Shown here one piece after another: positions 44,993 to 53,335 of a stretch of DNA of 64,000 bases. This stretch comes from SZUA-35 sp965530755. Its GTDB lineage: Bacteria; Actinomycetota; Acidimicrobiia; Acidimicrobiales; SZUA-35. The number at the start of each line of letters is the position of its first letter. Position 1 is the first letter of the stretch. The stretch spans positions 1-64,000 of the forward strand of contig CBESNA010000018.1 in assembly GCA_965530755.1 (NCBI GenBank), given 5' to 3'. A program made the position numbers and the translations under genes. Below the pieces are notes generated by a model. It was not told where the DNA came from, did no database searches, and was given only the letters and a program-made list of their open reading frames with translations.

Positions 44993-45076
44993 TGTGGTTC
45001 CCCTTTTGTACGCCTGAGAAAGCGTTCGGACCGTACCTCAGGCGCCCTTCGGGGTCGAAATACGCAGCCGGCTCGA

Positions 45077-46327
45077 TCAGCCGCCGCTGGTCGACCAGTG
45101 CCAGGGTTCGCTCGGCAGATTTCGGAGCCCGTAACTCGAGGCGTTGGCACTCAGCCAATTCCACGCGGCCCCGGAACGACTGCCGATGATCCGGCCGTTG
45201 TACGTGAAATCGATGGCGAGTCCACGCTCGTGCATCGATGATCCGGGCCGTGCGGTCGGTGGCCGACACTGGCTCGAAGGCATCTCGTAGATCGCGTAGT
45301 TGCTGGTTCCGCAATTGTTCTTCCGGACTCGGATCTGTCCCGCCGGATCTCGGAAACCACCACCGGCCAGCGGCACACCGGCCGCGGCCGAATCGGCCAA
45401 CAACCTGCGGATGTTGTCGGCAATCGAGGAGTGGACCCAGATGCCGTTGCCTGCGTTCACGATCTCGCTGGAGCTGGTCACTGGGCCTGCCGGTGTTGCG
45501 CCGCCCGAACTGCCACTTCCACCGGACGATGGTGGCGGGGCCGCCTGACGGGCAAGCTCGGCTGCCAAGTCGGATTGGGCTTGACGCTCGTCGTCTGCCA
45601 GCACGACGCCGAGAGCCTCGAGACTCGCTTGTTCGGCGAGAAGTGAGTTGAGGCGCTCCTCGGCTTCACCTGCGAGATCGGCCTGGACCCCTTGGTTCTG
45701 CTCGAGGATCCCGAGTTCGTCTGCCAGCTCGGCGTTGAGCTCCTCGGCATCCACGGCCGCCCGCTCCGCGATCCCTCGTTCGATCTCGAGATCCTCTCTG
45801 GCCCTGCGGAGTCCATCGACGAGATCGACACCTGACTGGGTGACCTCGTCGACCAACACCTGCATGCGCAACCCGAGGTTGGGATCGTCGCTCTCGACCA
45901 GCACCGTGCTCGTGTCGTTCTGATTCACGAACGACGAGATCGCTGAGCTGGCCAGTTGTTGTTCGAGTGCTGCGATCAGCGCCTCGCCGTCGAGGACCGC
46001 TTGCGCGGCGTTGGCCAGGGTCACCTCGGAATCGGCCAGCTGGCGCTGGGCGTTGTCGACTCGCCCTTGCTGAGAATTCACCGCCGAATTGATGGCGATC
46101 AGGGCCGCCGAGATCTCCTCGAGCTCAGCGTCGGCCGCATTGACCTCTCCGGCATTCTCGGCAGCGGCCGCTTCGTTGGCTCGGCGCTCTTCGCGGATGC
46201 GCTCGATCTCAGCGTTGGTCTGGGTGTCGCCGATCCCCGCAGTGGCGGCAAGGAAGGTCGCACCGATCAGCACCGCGACGAAGCGGGCGATCCGGCGATG
46301 TCGGCGGGCGCTCGGAGGTGAGGTCAC
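45077..46327 (-). CDS. Secreted coiled-coil protein with C-terminal M15 (VanY-like) peptidase domain
   Basis: A 416-residue exported protein: signal peptide (about 1-33), a long coiled coil (about 38-265, EIERIREERRANEAAAAEN and two further heptad blocks), a Ser/Gly/Pro linker (about 268-292) and an M15 domain (300-416). The zinc site is visible as SSMHERGLAIDF (His and Asp) and SEPWHWS (final His). The layout resembles EnvC/PcsB-like coiled coils fused to a DD- or LD-carboxypeptidase, pointing to septal or lateral peptidoglycan trimming. The start is GTG 46327, ten bases behind TAGCCT. Confidence 0.85.
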   Translation of the reverse strand: MTSPPSARRHRRIARFVAVLIGATFLAATAGIGDTQTNAEIERIREERRANEAAAAENAGEVNAADAELEEISAALIAINSAVNSQQGRVDNAQRQLADSEVTLANAAQAVLDGEALIAALEQQLASSAISSFVNQNDTSTVLVESDDPNLGLRMQVLVDEVTQSGVDLVDGLRRAREDLEIERGIAERAAVDAEELNAELADELGILEQNQGVQADLAGEAEERLNSLLAEQASLEALGVVLADDERQAQSDLAAELARQAAPPPSSGGSGSSGGATPAGPVTSSSEIVNAGNGIWVHSSIADNIRRLLADSAAAGVPLAGGGFRDPAGQIRVRKNNCGTSNYAIYEMPSSQCRPPTARPGSSMHERGLAIDFTYNGRIIGSRSGAAWNWLSANASSYGLRNLPSEPWHWSTSGG

Positions 46328-46399
46328 AGCGCTGCACAGGCTACTGGGCCAGTCTCGGCCCGTGGACTCGCAGCGACCGATCTCGGCCGTTTGGGTGAA

Positions 46400-48115
46400 T
46401 CAGCCCCGGTAGCGGTTCGTGATCGGCATCCGGCGATCGCGACCGAAAGCCTTGGTGCTGATGCGGATCCCGAGCGGACTCTGACGTCGCTTGTACTCCG
46501 CGATGTCGACCAGACCGACGATCCGACGAACCGTGGCTTCGTCGTGGCCGCGGGCGATCAGCTCGGTGGCGGTGAGGTCGTGCTCGACGTACCCCTCCAG
46601 AATCGAGTCGAGCACGTCGTATGGAGGCAGGCTCTGGTCGTCGCGCTGATCGGGGCGGAGTTCGGCCGAAGGTGGCTTCTCGATGACGCTCACCGGAATG
46701 ATCTCTCGGCCGGCAGCCTCGTTTCGCCACCGGCAAAGGTCGTACAGAAGCGTCTTGTAGACGTCCTTGACCACCGCGAATCCGCCGGCCGTGTCCCCGT
46801 AGAGCGTCGAGTAACCCACCGACACCTCGCTCTTGTTGCCGGTCGTCAGGATCAACCAGCCCAGCTTGTTCGACAGGCCCATCATCACGACGCCACGGAT
46901 GCGGGACTGGAGGTTTTCCTCGGTGGTGTCCTCGTCACGCCCTTCGAACGACGGCGCCAGCATCTCGAGCAGGGCCTGATGGGCTGGTTCGATGGCGACG
47001 GTGCGATGGGAAACGCCGAGGTTCTGACACAGCTTCTCCGCGTCGGTCACCGAGTGATCGCTCGAGTACCGCGACGGCTGCAGGACGGCGTGCACGTTTT
47101 CAGCCCCGAGTGCATCGACGGCCAGGGTCACGACGATCGTCGAGTCGATGCCGCCCGAAAGGGACACGCCGACATCGGTGAACCCGTTCTTGCTGACGTA
47201 GTCGCGGGTGCCGAGGACCAGTGCCTCCCACACCTCCTGCAGAGGATCGAGGAGGTCGTGTATCTCACCCAGGACCGGGGGCTCGGTCACGCGTTGGTGG
47301 TCGGACAACACTTTCACCGGCAGCGCAGGCGTCGGCAACTCCTGGCCGCGCGGGTCGAGTCGACGCTTGCGGTAGGCAGGTTTCACGTCAAGATCGGTGA
47401 CGGCGATGTCCTCGCGGAACTGCGGCGCTCTGGCCAGGAGCTGACCCTCGTGATCGAAGATGACCGAGCCCCCGTCGAACACCAGCTCGTCCTGGCCGCC
47501 GACCTGATTGACATAGACGATGGCGCAGGAGTTGTCCGCCGATCGACTGCTGATCATGATGTCCCGGCCGAGGGCCTTGCCCTTGCGGTAGGGGCTTGCA
47601 TTCGGGACCAGCACGACCTCGGCGCCGCCGCTCGCCAGATCGAGGAGCGGCCCGGTCGGGCTCCAGATGTCCTCGCAGATGGCAAGGCCGATCTTGACTC
47701 CCTTGATCTCGATCAGCTCGAGGGGAGCGGTCCCCGGAGTGAAGTACCGGCGTTCGTCGAAGACGCTGTAGTTCGGCAACAGGCGCTTGTGGAAGGTGCT
47801 CTGGACCTCGCCGTGCATCGCGAGGTGCGCAGTGTTGAAGATGTCGCGTTTGCCCTCGACCGATCCGAAGACCACCGCTGTGTTCTTCGTACGCGATGCG
47901 ATGCGTTGCACCGCCTCCATGCAGTCCTCGACGAATCCCGGCTTGAGCACGAGATCCTCCGGCGGGTAGCCGCAGACGGTCAGCTCGGGGAAGACCGCAA
48001 CGTCGACGCCTTGGTCCTCGAGTTCCTCCAGCTCATCGATGACACGGGCGACGTTCCCCTCGATGTCACCGACAACGGTGTTGATCTGACACGTCGCAAC
48101 TCGGAGCCTGCGCAT
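46400..48115 (-). CDS. nadE: Glutamine-dependent NAD+ synthetase
   Basis: NadE amidates nicotinate adenine dinucleotide using glutamine. The 571-residue enzyme joins an N-terminal nitrilase-type glutaminase (VAVFPELTVCGYPPEDL with the Glu, FHKRLLPNYSVFDE with the Lys, GLAICEDIWSPTG with the Cys) to a C-terminal synthetase (VSLSGGIDSTIV P-loop near 300; TTGNKSEVSVGYSTLYGD). TAGACT ends six bases before the ATG. It completes the NAD route begun by nadC elsewhere in the window. Confidence 0.97.
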   Translation of the reverse strand: MRRLRVATCQINTVVGDIEGNVARVIDELEELEDQGVDVAVFPELTVCGYPPEDLVLKPGFVEDCMEAVQRIASRTKNTAVVFGSVEGKRDIFNTAHLAMHGEVQSTFHKRLLPNYSVFDERRYFTPGTAPLELIEIKGVKIGLAICEDIWSPTGPLLDLASGGAEVVLVPNASPYRKGKALGRDIMISSRSADNSCAIVYVNQVGGQDELVFDGGSVIFDHEGQLLARAPQFREDIAVTDLDVKPAYRKRRLDPRGQELPTPALPVKVLSDHQRVTEPPVLGEIHDLLDPLQEVWEALVLGTRDYVSKNGFTDVGVSLSGGIDSTIVVTLAVDALGAENVHAVLQPSRYSSDHSVTDAEKLCQNLGVSHRTVAIEPAHQALLEMLAPSFEGRDEDTTEENLQSRIRGVVMMGLSNKLGWLILTTGNKSEVSVGYSTLYGDTAGGFAVVKDVYKTLLYDLCRWRNEAAGREIIPVSVIEKPPSAELRPDQRDDQSLPPYDVLDSILEGYVEHDLTATELIARGHDEATVRRIVGLVDIAEYKRRQSPLGIRISTKAFGRDRRMPITNRYRG

Positions 48116-48121
48116 GGGGCG

Positions 48122-48127
48122 AGTCTA
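48122..48127 (-). promoter_or_regulatory. -10 box of nadE
   Basis: TAGACT on the minus strand with CGCCCC between it and the ATG at 48115. The same hexamer and spacing occur before mrp at 61505. Confidence 0.5.
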
Positions 48128-48169
48128 CGGGTGCCGGCAGCAGCGGCCCGGTTTGCTACAGGGCCAGGC

Positions 48170-48612
48170 TCAAAGCCACCGTGGGAGGCCGGGTCCGGTG
48201 AGCTCATCGAGCACCGGCCGACCGACCATGGCCATCATCAACGCCTCACCGGTGCCGGAGATCTCGTCGCCCTCGCCGAACGACCAGTCGCGATCGTTCC
48301 TCCGGGAACATTGGCATCGCGGAGGACTTCGCTGCCTTCGTTCGCAGGGGGGGCGACCATGTCATCGACAGGCCGAGCAAGTTGCGTGGCGGCGAGGTCG
48401 ACGGACACGTTGTCGAAGTTGAATCGGTTCGTGACCATCGTTCCCACGAAGGTCACGAAGCCCGTCTCGACGGAGCTGGTCACGTGGGCGAGGACGCCTT
48501 GCGCCGTCCATTCTGCTCAGTACGTCGATTGACCAAGTTGCTCCGGAGTGAGCCCTTCGACCATGTCAGCGAAATCGGTTCGGGCCTTCGCTGCCACGTT
48601 CCACGTCGCCAT
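48170..48612 (-). pseudogene. Decayed TIGR03083-type (maleylpyruvate isomerase/DinB-fold) gene
   Basis: An ATG at 48612 with an intact GAGGAG Shine-Dalgarno sequence opens MATWNVAAKARTDFADMVEGL, followed by TPEQLGQSTY, then an in-frame TGA (48519-48517), then AEWTAQGVLAHV and SSVETGFVTFVGTMV. After DDMVA a run of seven C residues (seven G on the plus strand, 48347-48353) shifts the frame; the correct frame gives LRTKAAKSSAMPMFPEE. The C-terminal part resumes in a third frame as DWSFGEGDEISGTGEAL and GRPVLDELTGPG. About 80 residues of the family's middle are missing. The TGA falls where relatives have Cys (SLCEGW). Best explained as a pseudogene. Confidence 0.75.
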
Positions 48613-48735
48613 GATCTCACTCCTCATACTGGGTACAGGTCGCCGTCGGTAGCGGCCCAGACGCGCCGAATCCCTCCGCCGGTCGAGGGACGACCGGCGA
48701 AGGGTGCCTGAGCCCGGAGCGTGTGGTTTGTCCGG

Positions 48736-49572
48736 TCAGAAAGTGATCGAGGAGTCCTCGACGTCGTCGGCGTCACCTGCCGGCCCGCCCCGGCGGTTGC
48801 CTCGAAGGCCACGCTCGGGACGATCGCCCGGCTCGGCGTTGACTCGCTCGGTGATGCGTTCTTCGAGACCGTCGAGCTTCTCGGCCGCCTCGTCTGCATC
48901 GAAGCGCCCAGTCTCGACAGCGGCCTCAGCCCGTTCGGTCGCCTGGGCGACCAGTGCTGCCACGAGCTCTTCTTCGCTCACGCCGTTGGCCTCGGCAGTC
49001 TCGGCCAGCGTCTGGCCGGCTTCGCGACCCGCCTGGATGTCCTCGATCGTGAGTCCGAGTTCCTCGAGGACCTCGCCACCACCGAAGCGGCCACCGCGGT
49101 CGCCTCGGGGGCCTCTCTCGGGGCGTTCGGACGGGGGCGTGTTGACACGCTCGGTGATGGTGGCCGTCAGATCGGCAAGGCGCTCGTCCGCCTGTTCCTG
49201 AGTGATGTTGCCGCTCTCGACGGCGTCAGCGACGTGCGCTTCGACGTCTGCCTCGATCGCAGCCACGAGATCGGCCTCGCTGACGCCGTTCTCCTCAGCG
49301 ATCACGACGAGGGTCTTGTCTGCTTCGAAGCCGGCCTTGACCGTAGCCAGGTCGATCCCGAGCGATTCCAGAACCTCACCGCGATGCTCACGGTGGCGAA
49401 CGCGCTCGCCCGTTCCGTCGGCCGAGTCCGAGTTCTCATCGGCGGCATCGTCTTGTGCCCCGGCGAAACCGATGGGGGCGAACATCGCTCCGGCAGCGAC
49501 GCCGGCGACGAGCATGCCTGCTCCGAAGAGCCGCTTGCTCTTGGGGGTGCTCGAGTCGTTCTGTACGGACAT
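48736..49572 (-). CDS. Secreted acidic protein with duplicated helical domain
   Basis: A 278-residue exported protein. The signal peptide runs to about residue 40 (LFGAGMLVAGVAAGAMFAPIG, cleavage near FAGA-QD). Two copies of an about 75-residue helical unit follow (LESLGIDLATVKAGFEADKT and LEELGLTIEDIQAGREAGQT; each ends ERVN with a following Pro and an Arg/Gly-rich patch). ATG 49572 is favoured because AAAGGA lies nine bases upstream. The units resemble DUF2680/YckD-like secreted proteins; function is unknown. It lies downstream of the glnII terminator on the same strand. Confidence 0.75.
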   Translation of the reverse strand: MSVQNDSSTPKSKRLFGAGMLVAGVAAGAMFAPIGFAGAQDDAADENSDSADGTGERVRHREHRGEVLESLGIDLATVKAGFEADKTLVVIAEENGVSEADLVAAIEADVEAHVADAVESGNITQEQADERLADLTATITERVNTPPSERPERGPRGDRGGRFGGGEVLEELGLTIEDIQAGREAGQTLAETAEANGVSEEELVAALVAQATERAEAAVETGRFDADEAAEKLDGLEERITERVNAEPGDRPERGLRGNRRGGPAGDADDVEDSSITF

Positions 49573-49699
49573 GTGAATCATTCCTTTGTTGAGGGGGAGT
49601 GATCACATCTTCGACGCCGTTCATTAGGGCAATGTGATGAGCGGAGAAGGGGTGTGTCATGGAGCGCACGACGCTTGGAGAGCCCCATGGACGCGGAGA

Positions 49700-49723
49700 G
49701 GCGCCCGTCCGCAGACGGGCGCC
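49700..49723 (-). terminator. GC-rich perfect hairpin downstream of glnII
   Basis: GGCGCCCGTC (49700-49709) and GACGGGCGCC (49714-49723) form a perfect 10-bp stem with a four-base loop, 33 bases past the glnII stop on the minus strand. No U-tract follows; I-shaped terminators of this kind are common in actinobacteria. Confidence 0.7.
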
Positions 49724-49756
49724 CCTGGACGCAGAACCTTTCGACGATCGACTCGA

Positions 49757-50776
49757 TCAGTCTCCGGCGGCCGCGCCGCAGACCGTCTCGGTCATGACGG
49801 CGGCAACGTCGTATGGATCGGCATTGGCGTTCGGGCGACGATCTTCGAGGTAACCCTTGCCCTCCTGGGCGACCTGCCACGGAATCCGGATCGATGCGCC
49901 GCGATCGGACACGCCGTAGCTGAACTGGTCGTACCGCTGCGTCTCGTGAGCGCCGGTCAGACGCTCCTCGATTCCGTGGCCGTACTCGGCGAGATGCTTG
50001 GCGACGACACCCTCAGCACCGAGTGCTTCACAGCCAGCCACGATGGCGTCGTAACCCTCGCGCATTGCCTTTGTGGAGAAGTTGGTGTGCATACCCGCAC
50101 CATTCCAGTCACCCTTCATGGGCTTCGCTTCGATGCTGACCTCGACGCCATGATCTTCGGCGAGACGGAACAGCAGGTAGCGAGCAATCCAGAGGTGATC
50201 GCCGACGGTGACGGTGTCGGCGGGGCCGATTTGGAACTCCCACTGGCCAGGCATGACCTCAGCGTTCGTGCCAGAGATCTCGAGCCCAGCGTCCATGCAT
50301 GCCTTGGTGTGCTCTTCGATCAGATCGCGACCGTGGATCTTGAGTGCACCGACGCCGCAGTAGTACGGGCCTTGCGGGGCGGGGAAGCCGTTCGGCGGGA
50401 AGCCCGCCGGCCATCCGGTACCGGGGTTGATGAGCGTGTATTCCTGCTCGAGACCGAACCACGGCTCCTGATCGCCGTACTTGTCCATCGCCGCCTGCGC
50501 CCTGGCCCGGGTGTTGGTGGGGTGTGGCGAAAGGTCGGCCGTGAGGAGCGTCTCGCACAGCACGAGGATGTCCTCGCCGCCGCGGATCGGATCCGGGCAG
50601 ATGAAGACCGGGGAGAGGACGACGTCTGAGTTGTCGCCGGTGGCCTGGTTGGTGCTGGAGCCGTCGTAGCCCCAGATGCCGGGCTCATCACCCTTGTTCA
50701 TGACCTTGGTCTTCGACCGGACCTCGCGGGTCGGCTCGGTGCCGTCGATCCAGATGTACTCGGCTCGGATTTTCAC
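49757..50776 (-). CDS. glnII: Glutamine synthetase type II
   Basis: GSII makes glutamine from glutamate, ammonia and ATP and is not adenylylated. The 339-residue product begins MKIRAEYIWIDGTEPT with GTG 50776, preceded by GGAG at good spacing, and shows SKTKV, IWGYDGSSTNQA, WFGLEQEYTL (catalytic Glu), GTNAEVMPGQWEFQIG and RIPWQVAQEG. This length and these motifs are those of eukaryote-like GSII found in Streptomyces and Rhizobium. It diverges from a type I glutamine synthetase across 230 bases that hold a candidate GlnR site. Confidence 0.96.
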   Translation of the reverse strand: MKIRAEYIWIDGTEPTREVRSKTKVMNKGDEPGIWGYDGSSTNQATGDNSDVVLSPVFICPDPIRGGEDILVLCETLLTADLSPHPTNTRARAQAAMDKYGDQEPWFGLEQEYTLINPGTGWPAGFPPNGFPAPQGPYYCGVGALKIHGRDLIEEHTKACMDAGLEISGTNAEVMPGQWEFQIGPADTVTVGDHLWIARYLLFRLAEDHGVEVSIEAKPMKGDWNGAGMHTNFSTKAMREGYDAIVAGCEALGAEGVVAKHLAEYGHGIEERLTGAHETQRYDQFSYGVSDRGASIRIPWQVAQEGKGYLEDRRPNANADPYDVAAVMTETVCGAAAGD

Positions 50777-50928
50777 GTCTACTCCAGCTCTGGCCCGTCG
50801 GGCCTCTGATTGCACTGACACCGGTCATTCGTGACCTCAGCGCGATGTGGTCGATGACCTACTGAGCACGTCTCGGCAGGTCGACCACCAGTCAACGCAT
50901 GTGTCGAACCGATTCCAATGTTTCCTTT

Positions 50929-50950
50929 GTGAACGGAATGTGAAACGGAA
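50929..50950. promoter_or_regulatory. Tandem 11-bp repeat, candidate GlnR operator
   Basis: GTGAACGGAAT (50929-50939) is followed directly by GTGAAACGGAA (50940-50950). Two copies one helical turn apart suit a tandem OmpR-family dimer such as GlnR, encoded 1.4 kb downstream. It lies in the divergent glnII/glnA region, 57 bases upstream of the glnA start. It only loosely resembles the published GTNAC-N6-GAAAC pattern. Confidence 0.55.
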
Positions 50951-50994
50951 CCCACATCAAGGGTTCTGCTCGTGCTGATCACCGAAACGGCTGG

Positions 50995-51000
50995 TAAGAC
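50995..51000 (+). promoter_or_regulatory. Candidate -10 box of glnA
   Basis: TAAGAC, six bases before GTG 51007. It departs from TANNNT at the last base, which may reflect dependence on an activator. Confidence 0.35.
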
Positions 51001-51006
51001 GTTCGA

Positions 51007-52338
51007 GTGGAACAACAGTACGAATACGTCCTCAAGGGCGTCGAGGAACGTCACGTCAAACTGATCCGCCTCTGGTTCACCGATGTGCTGGGCCAACTCA
51101 AATCGGTTGCGATCTCACCGGCCGAGCTCGAGGTCGCCTTCGAGGAGGGTGTGCACTTCGACGGCTCGGCCATCGACGGCTTCTCGCGCATCCAGGAGTC
51201 CGATGTGCTCGCCATGCCGGATCCGAGCACGTTCGAAATGATCCCCTGGGCCGACGGCGGCTCCACCGGGCGCATGTTCTGCAACATCATGTCGCCTGAT
51301 GGAACGCCATTCGACGGCGACCCGCGCGCCGTCCTCAAGCGCAACCTCCAGGACGCCCAGGATGCCGGATTCGCCTTCTTCGTCGCCCCCGAGATGGAGT
51401 TCTTCTACTTCGCAGACGGTGACCCATCGTCGGCCCCGGTGCCGCTCGATCGAGGCTCGTTCTACGACCTCACCACCAGCGACGTCGCCTCAGACCTCCG
51501 GCGAAAGACGCTCTCGGTTCTCGAAGCGATGGGCATCCCGGTCGAGTACTCGTTCCACGAGGACTCACCGTCACAACACGAGATCGACCTGCGTTACACC
51601 GACGCGCTCACCATGGCCGACCAGATCATGACGTTCCGGCTGGTCGTGCGCGAGCTGGCCATGGAGCAAAATCGCTTCGCCAGCTTCATGCCCAAACCGT
51701 TGCATGGCATCCAGGGTTCGGGCATGCACCTCCACCTGTCACTCTTCGGCGAGGGAGGGAACGCCTTCCACGACTCCGATGCCCTGTACGGGCTGGGCGA
51801 GGTCGGCCGCCAGTTCACAGCCGGCCTTCTCCACCACGCACGAGAGATCACGGCCGTCACGAACCAGCTGGTCAACTCCTACAAACGGCTGGTCGTCGGC
51901 TACGAGGCCCCGGTCTGGGTCAGCTGGGCTCAGAACAATCGCTCGGCCCTGGTCCGCGTGCCGGTCACCAAGACCGACAAACCGAGCTCCACCCGAGTCG
52001 AATTCCGCTCCCCCGACCCTGCCTGCAATCCCTACCTCGCGTTCTCGGTGATCCTCGCCGCCGGAATGTCGGGAATTCGGCAGGGGCTGGAGCTCCCCAA
52101 GGAGACGACGCAGAACCTCTTCGAGCTCAGCACGAGCGACGCTCGTGCGCTCGGGGTCGAACCGCTGCCCTCCTCGCTGTCTGAAGCCCTCGACGTGATG
52201 GAAGGATCCGAGCTCGTTCACGAGGCACTCGGTGAGCACATCTTCGAATGGTTCCTTCGCAACAAGCGCAGCGAGTGGAGGGACTACAAGGCGCATGTCA
52301 GCCAGTGGGAGCTCGAGCGATATCTGCCCAGCTGGTGA
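51007..52338 (+). CDS. glnA: Glutamine synthetase type I (GlnA2/alpha type)
   Basis: A 443-residue GSI. Motifs: VHFDGSAIDGFSRIQESD (beta-grasp end), FFVAPEMEFFYF (metal Glu), GIQGSGMHLHLSLF (His/Gly latch), NSYKRLV and APVWVSWAQNNRSALVRVP, VEFRSPDPACNPYLAFSVIL. The adenylylation loop reads NLFELSTSD, with Phe where GSI-beta enzymes have the modified Tyr, so it is not controlled by GlnE. The start is GTG 51007. It is followed by glnR after two bases. Confidence 0.95.
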   Translation: MEQQYEYVLKGVEERHVKLIRLWFTDVLGQLKSVAISPAELEVAFEEGVHFDGSAIDGFSRIQESDVLAMPDPSTFEMIPWADGGSTGRMFCNIMSPDGTPFDGDPRAVLKRNLQDAQDAGFAFFVAPEMEFFYFADGDPSSAPVPLDRGSFYDLTTSDVASDLRRKTLSVLEAMGIPVEYSFHEDSPSQHEIDLRYTDALTMADQIMTFRLVVRELAMEQNRFASFMPKPLHGIQGSGMHLHLSLFGEGGNAFHDSDALYGLGEVGRQFTAGLLHHAREITAVTNQLVNSYKRLVVGYEAPVWVSWAQNNRSALVRVPVTKTDKPSSTRVEFRSPDPACNPYLAFSVILAAGMSGIRQGLELPKETTQNLFELSTSDARALGVEPLPSSLSEALDVMEGSELVHEALGEHIFEWFLRNKRSEWRDYKAHVSQWELERYLPSW

Positions 52339-52340
52339 TC

Positions 52341-53018
52341 ATGTCCGAGTCTTTCCTGATCTTCCCCAACCCGCCTCCGGCCGACCTCGTTCGGACACTC
52401 GACCTCGCCGGCCATGCGTGGTCAGCCGTTGTCGGCGTTGACCACATCTCGGCCACCGAGCCGCAGGAAGGCTGGTCTGGAGCAATCGTGGTTGCCGACG
52501 AGGACCCGACCACCGCCTGGGCGGTGTGTCGGGAGCTTCGCAAACGTGACGTCCCGATCGAACCGCTGCTACTGCTCGTCTCGGGTGCTCAGATGGACGA
52601 ACTCGACGCCCGCGACGAGTTCTACGACGACTTCCTCATCACCCCGTTTCATCCCCGCGAGCTCGAAGCCAGGCTGAAGCACCTCTTGTGGCGGGTCGGC
52701 CGAGGGGTCCGACCCGAGATGATCGAGTACGGACCCCTCTCGCTGAATCTCGAGACCTACCAAGCCCAAATTTCCGGGCACCCGCTCGATCTCACCTACA
52801 TGGAGTACGAGCTGCTCAAGTTTCTCGCCAGCCATCCCGGCAAGGTCTTCACCCGCGAGGTACTCCTCAATCGGGTGTGGGGATACGAGTACTACGGCGG
52901 GGCCCGAACGGTCGACGTCCACGTTCGACGCCTGCGGTCCAAGCTCGGCGAAGAGCACTCGCACATGATCCAAACGCTGCGCTCGGTCGGTTACAAGCTC
53001 GGCCAGTCGCGCTGGTGA
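52341..53018 (+). CDS. glnR: GlnR-like OmpR-family orphan response regulator
   Basis: A 225-residue regulator with an atypical receiver: the N-terminal acidic pair is missing (FLIFPNPPPAD in place of a DDE motif) and the conserved Lys is replaced in DDFLITPFHP, as expected for GlnR, which works without phosphorylation. The winged-helix domain is canonical (LDLTYMEYELLKFLASHPGKVFTREVLLNRVWGYEYYGGARTVDVHVRRLRSKLG). No histidine kinase is adjacent. Placement two bases after glnA and near glnII fits the global nitrogen regulator; an MtrA-like role is less likely given the receiver. Confidence 0.85.
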   Translation: MSESFLIFPNPPPADLVRTLDLAGHAWSAVVGVDHISATEPQEGWSGAIVVADEDPTTAWAVCRELRKRDVPIEPLLLLVSGAQMDELDARDEFYDDFLITPFHPRELEARLKHLLWRVGRGVRPEMIEYGPLSLNLETYQAQISGHPLDLTYMEYELLKFLASHPGKVFTREVLLNRVWGYEYYGGARTVDVHVRRLRSKLGEEHSHMIQTLRSVGYKLGQSRW

Positions 53019-53335
53019 CCTTCTCCGACTGACCGGCGGTTCTGGACGATGGTCGTGCCTCGCTGCGGCGGCCTTCAGCCGAGTCCTCGCTCCGCACGCC
53101 ATCGTCCACCACCGCCTGAGTGGTGAGCCACCAGCACAACGGCCGCGCTGCACCCGCCTCGCTTGAAGGCACAGGCCACCAGCGTGTCGACCGTTTGCCG
53201 CATGTTCGCTCGGGCCCAAGACGCCCGCGCGGGAGCGGAGAAGCCGGTTGGTGGGAGTGTCTCCGGAGCGAGGACTCGGCTGAAGGCCGTCGCAGCTCGG
53301 GAGAGCACGCACACCAACCGGCGGCGCGAGATGGA
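53019..53335. repeat. Intergenic element with 33-bp terminal inverted repeats
   Basis: The 317-base gap between converging glnR and the acyl-CoA synthetase has no gene. Bases 53062-53094 and 53264-53296 are 33-bp inverted repeats with a single mismatch (core CGGCCTTCAGCCGAGTCC). A second pair, GCCGGTTGGTG (53243-53253) and CACCAACCGGC (53312-53322), flanks the right arm. It may be a non-autonomous mobile element, a REP pair or a long bidirectional terminator. Confidence 0.75.

Noticed and set aside
45077..46400. A c-di-AMP (ydaO) riboswitch before the M15 peptidase, prompted by disA in the window
   Set aside because: The gap upstream is only about 72 bases and shows none of the conserved ydaO elements.
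46391..48532. A 713-residue plus-strand open frame
   Set aside because: It is antisense to nadE, whose motifs are unmistakable; long antisense frames are common at this GC content.
48238..48612. A living selenoprotein read through the TGA at 48517-48519
   Set aside because: Although the TGA aligns with a Cys codon, the same gene has a homopolymer frameshift, resumes in a third frame and lacks about 80 family residues; no convincing SECIS loop with the expected GU was seen. Decay explains all of it.
53062..53322. An integron attC site or tRNA in the repeat-rich gap
   Set aside because: No attC core sites (GTTRRRY) or cloverleaf could be made; only inverted repeats are present.
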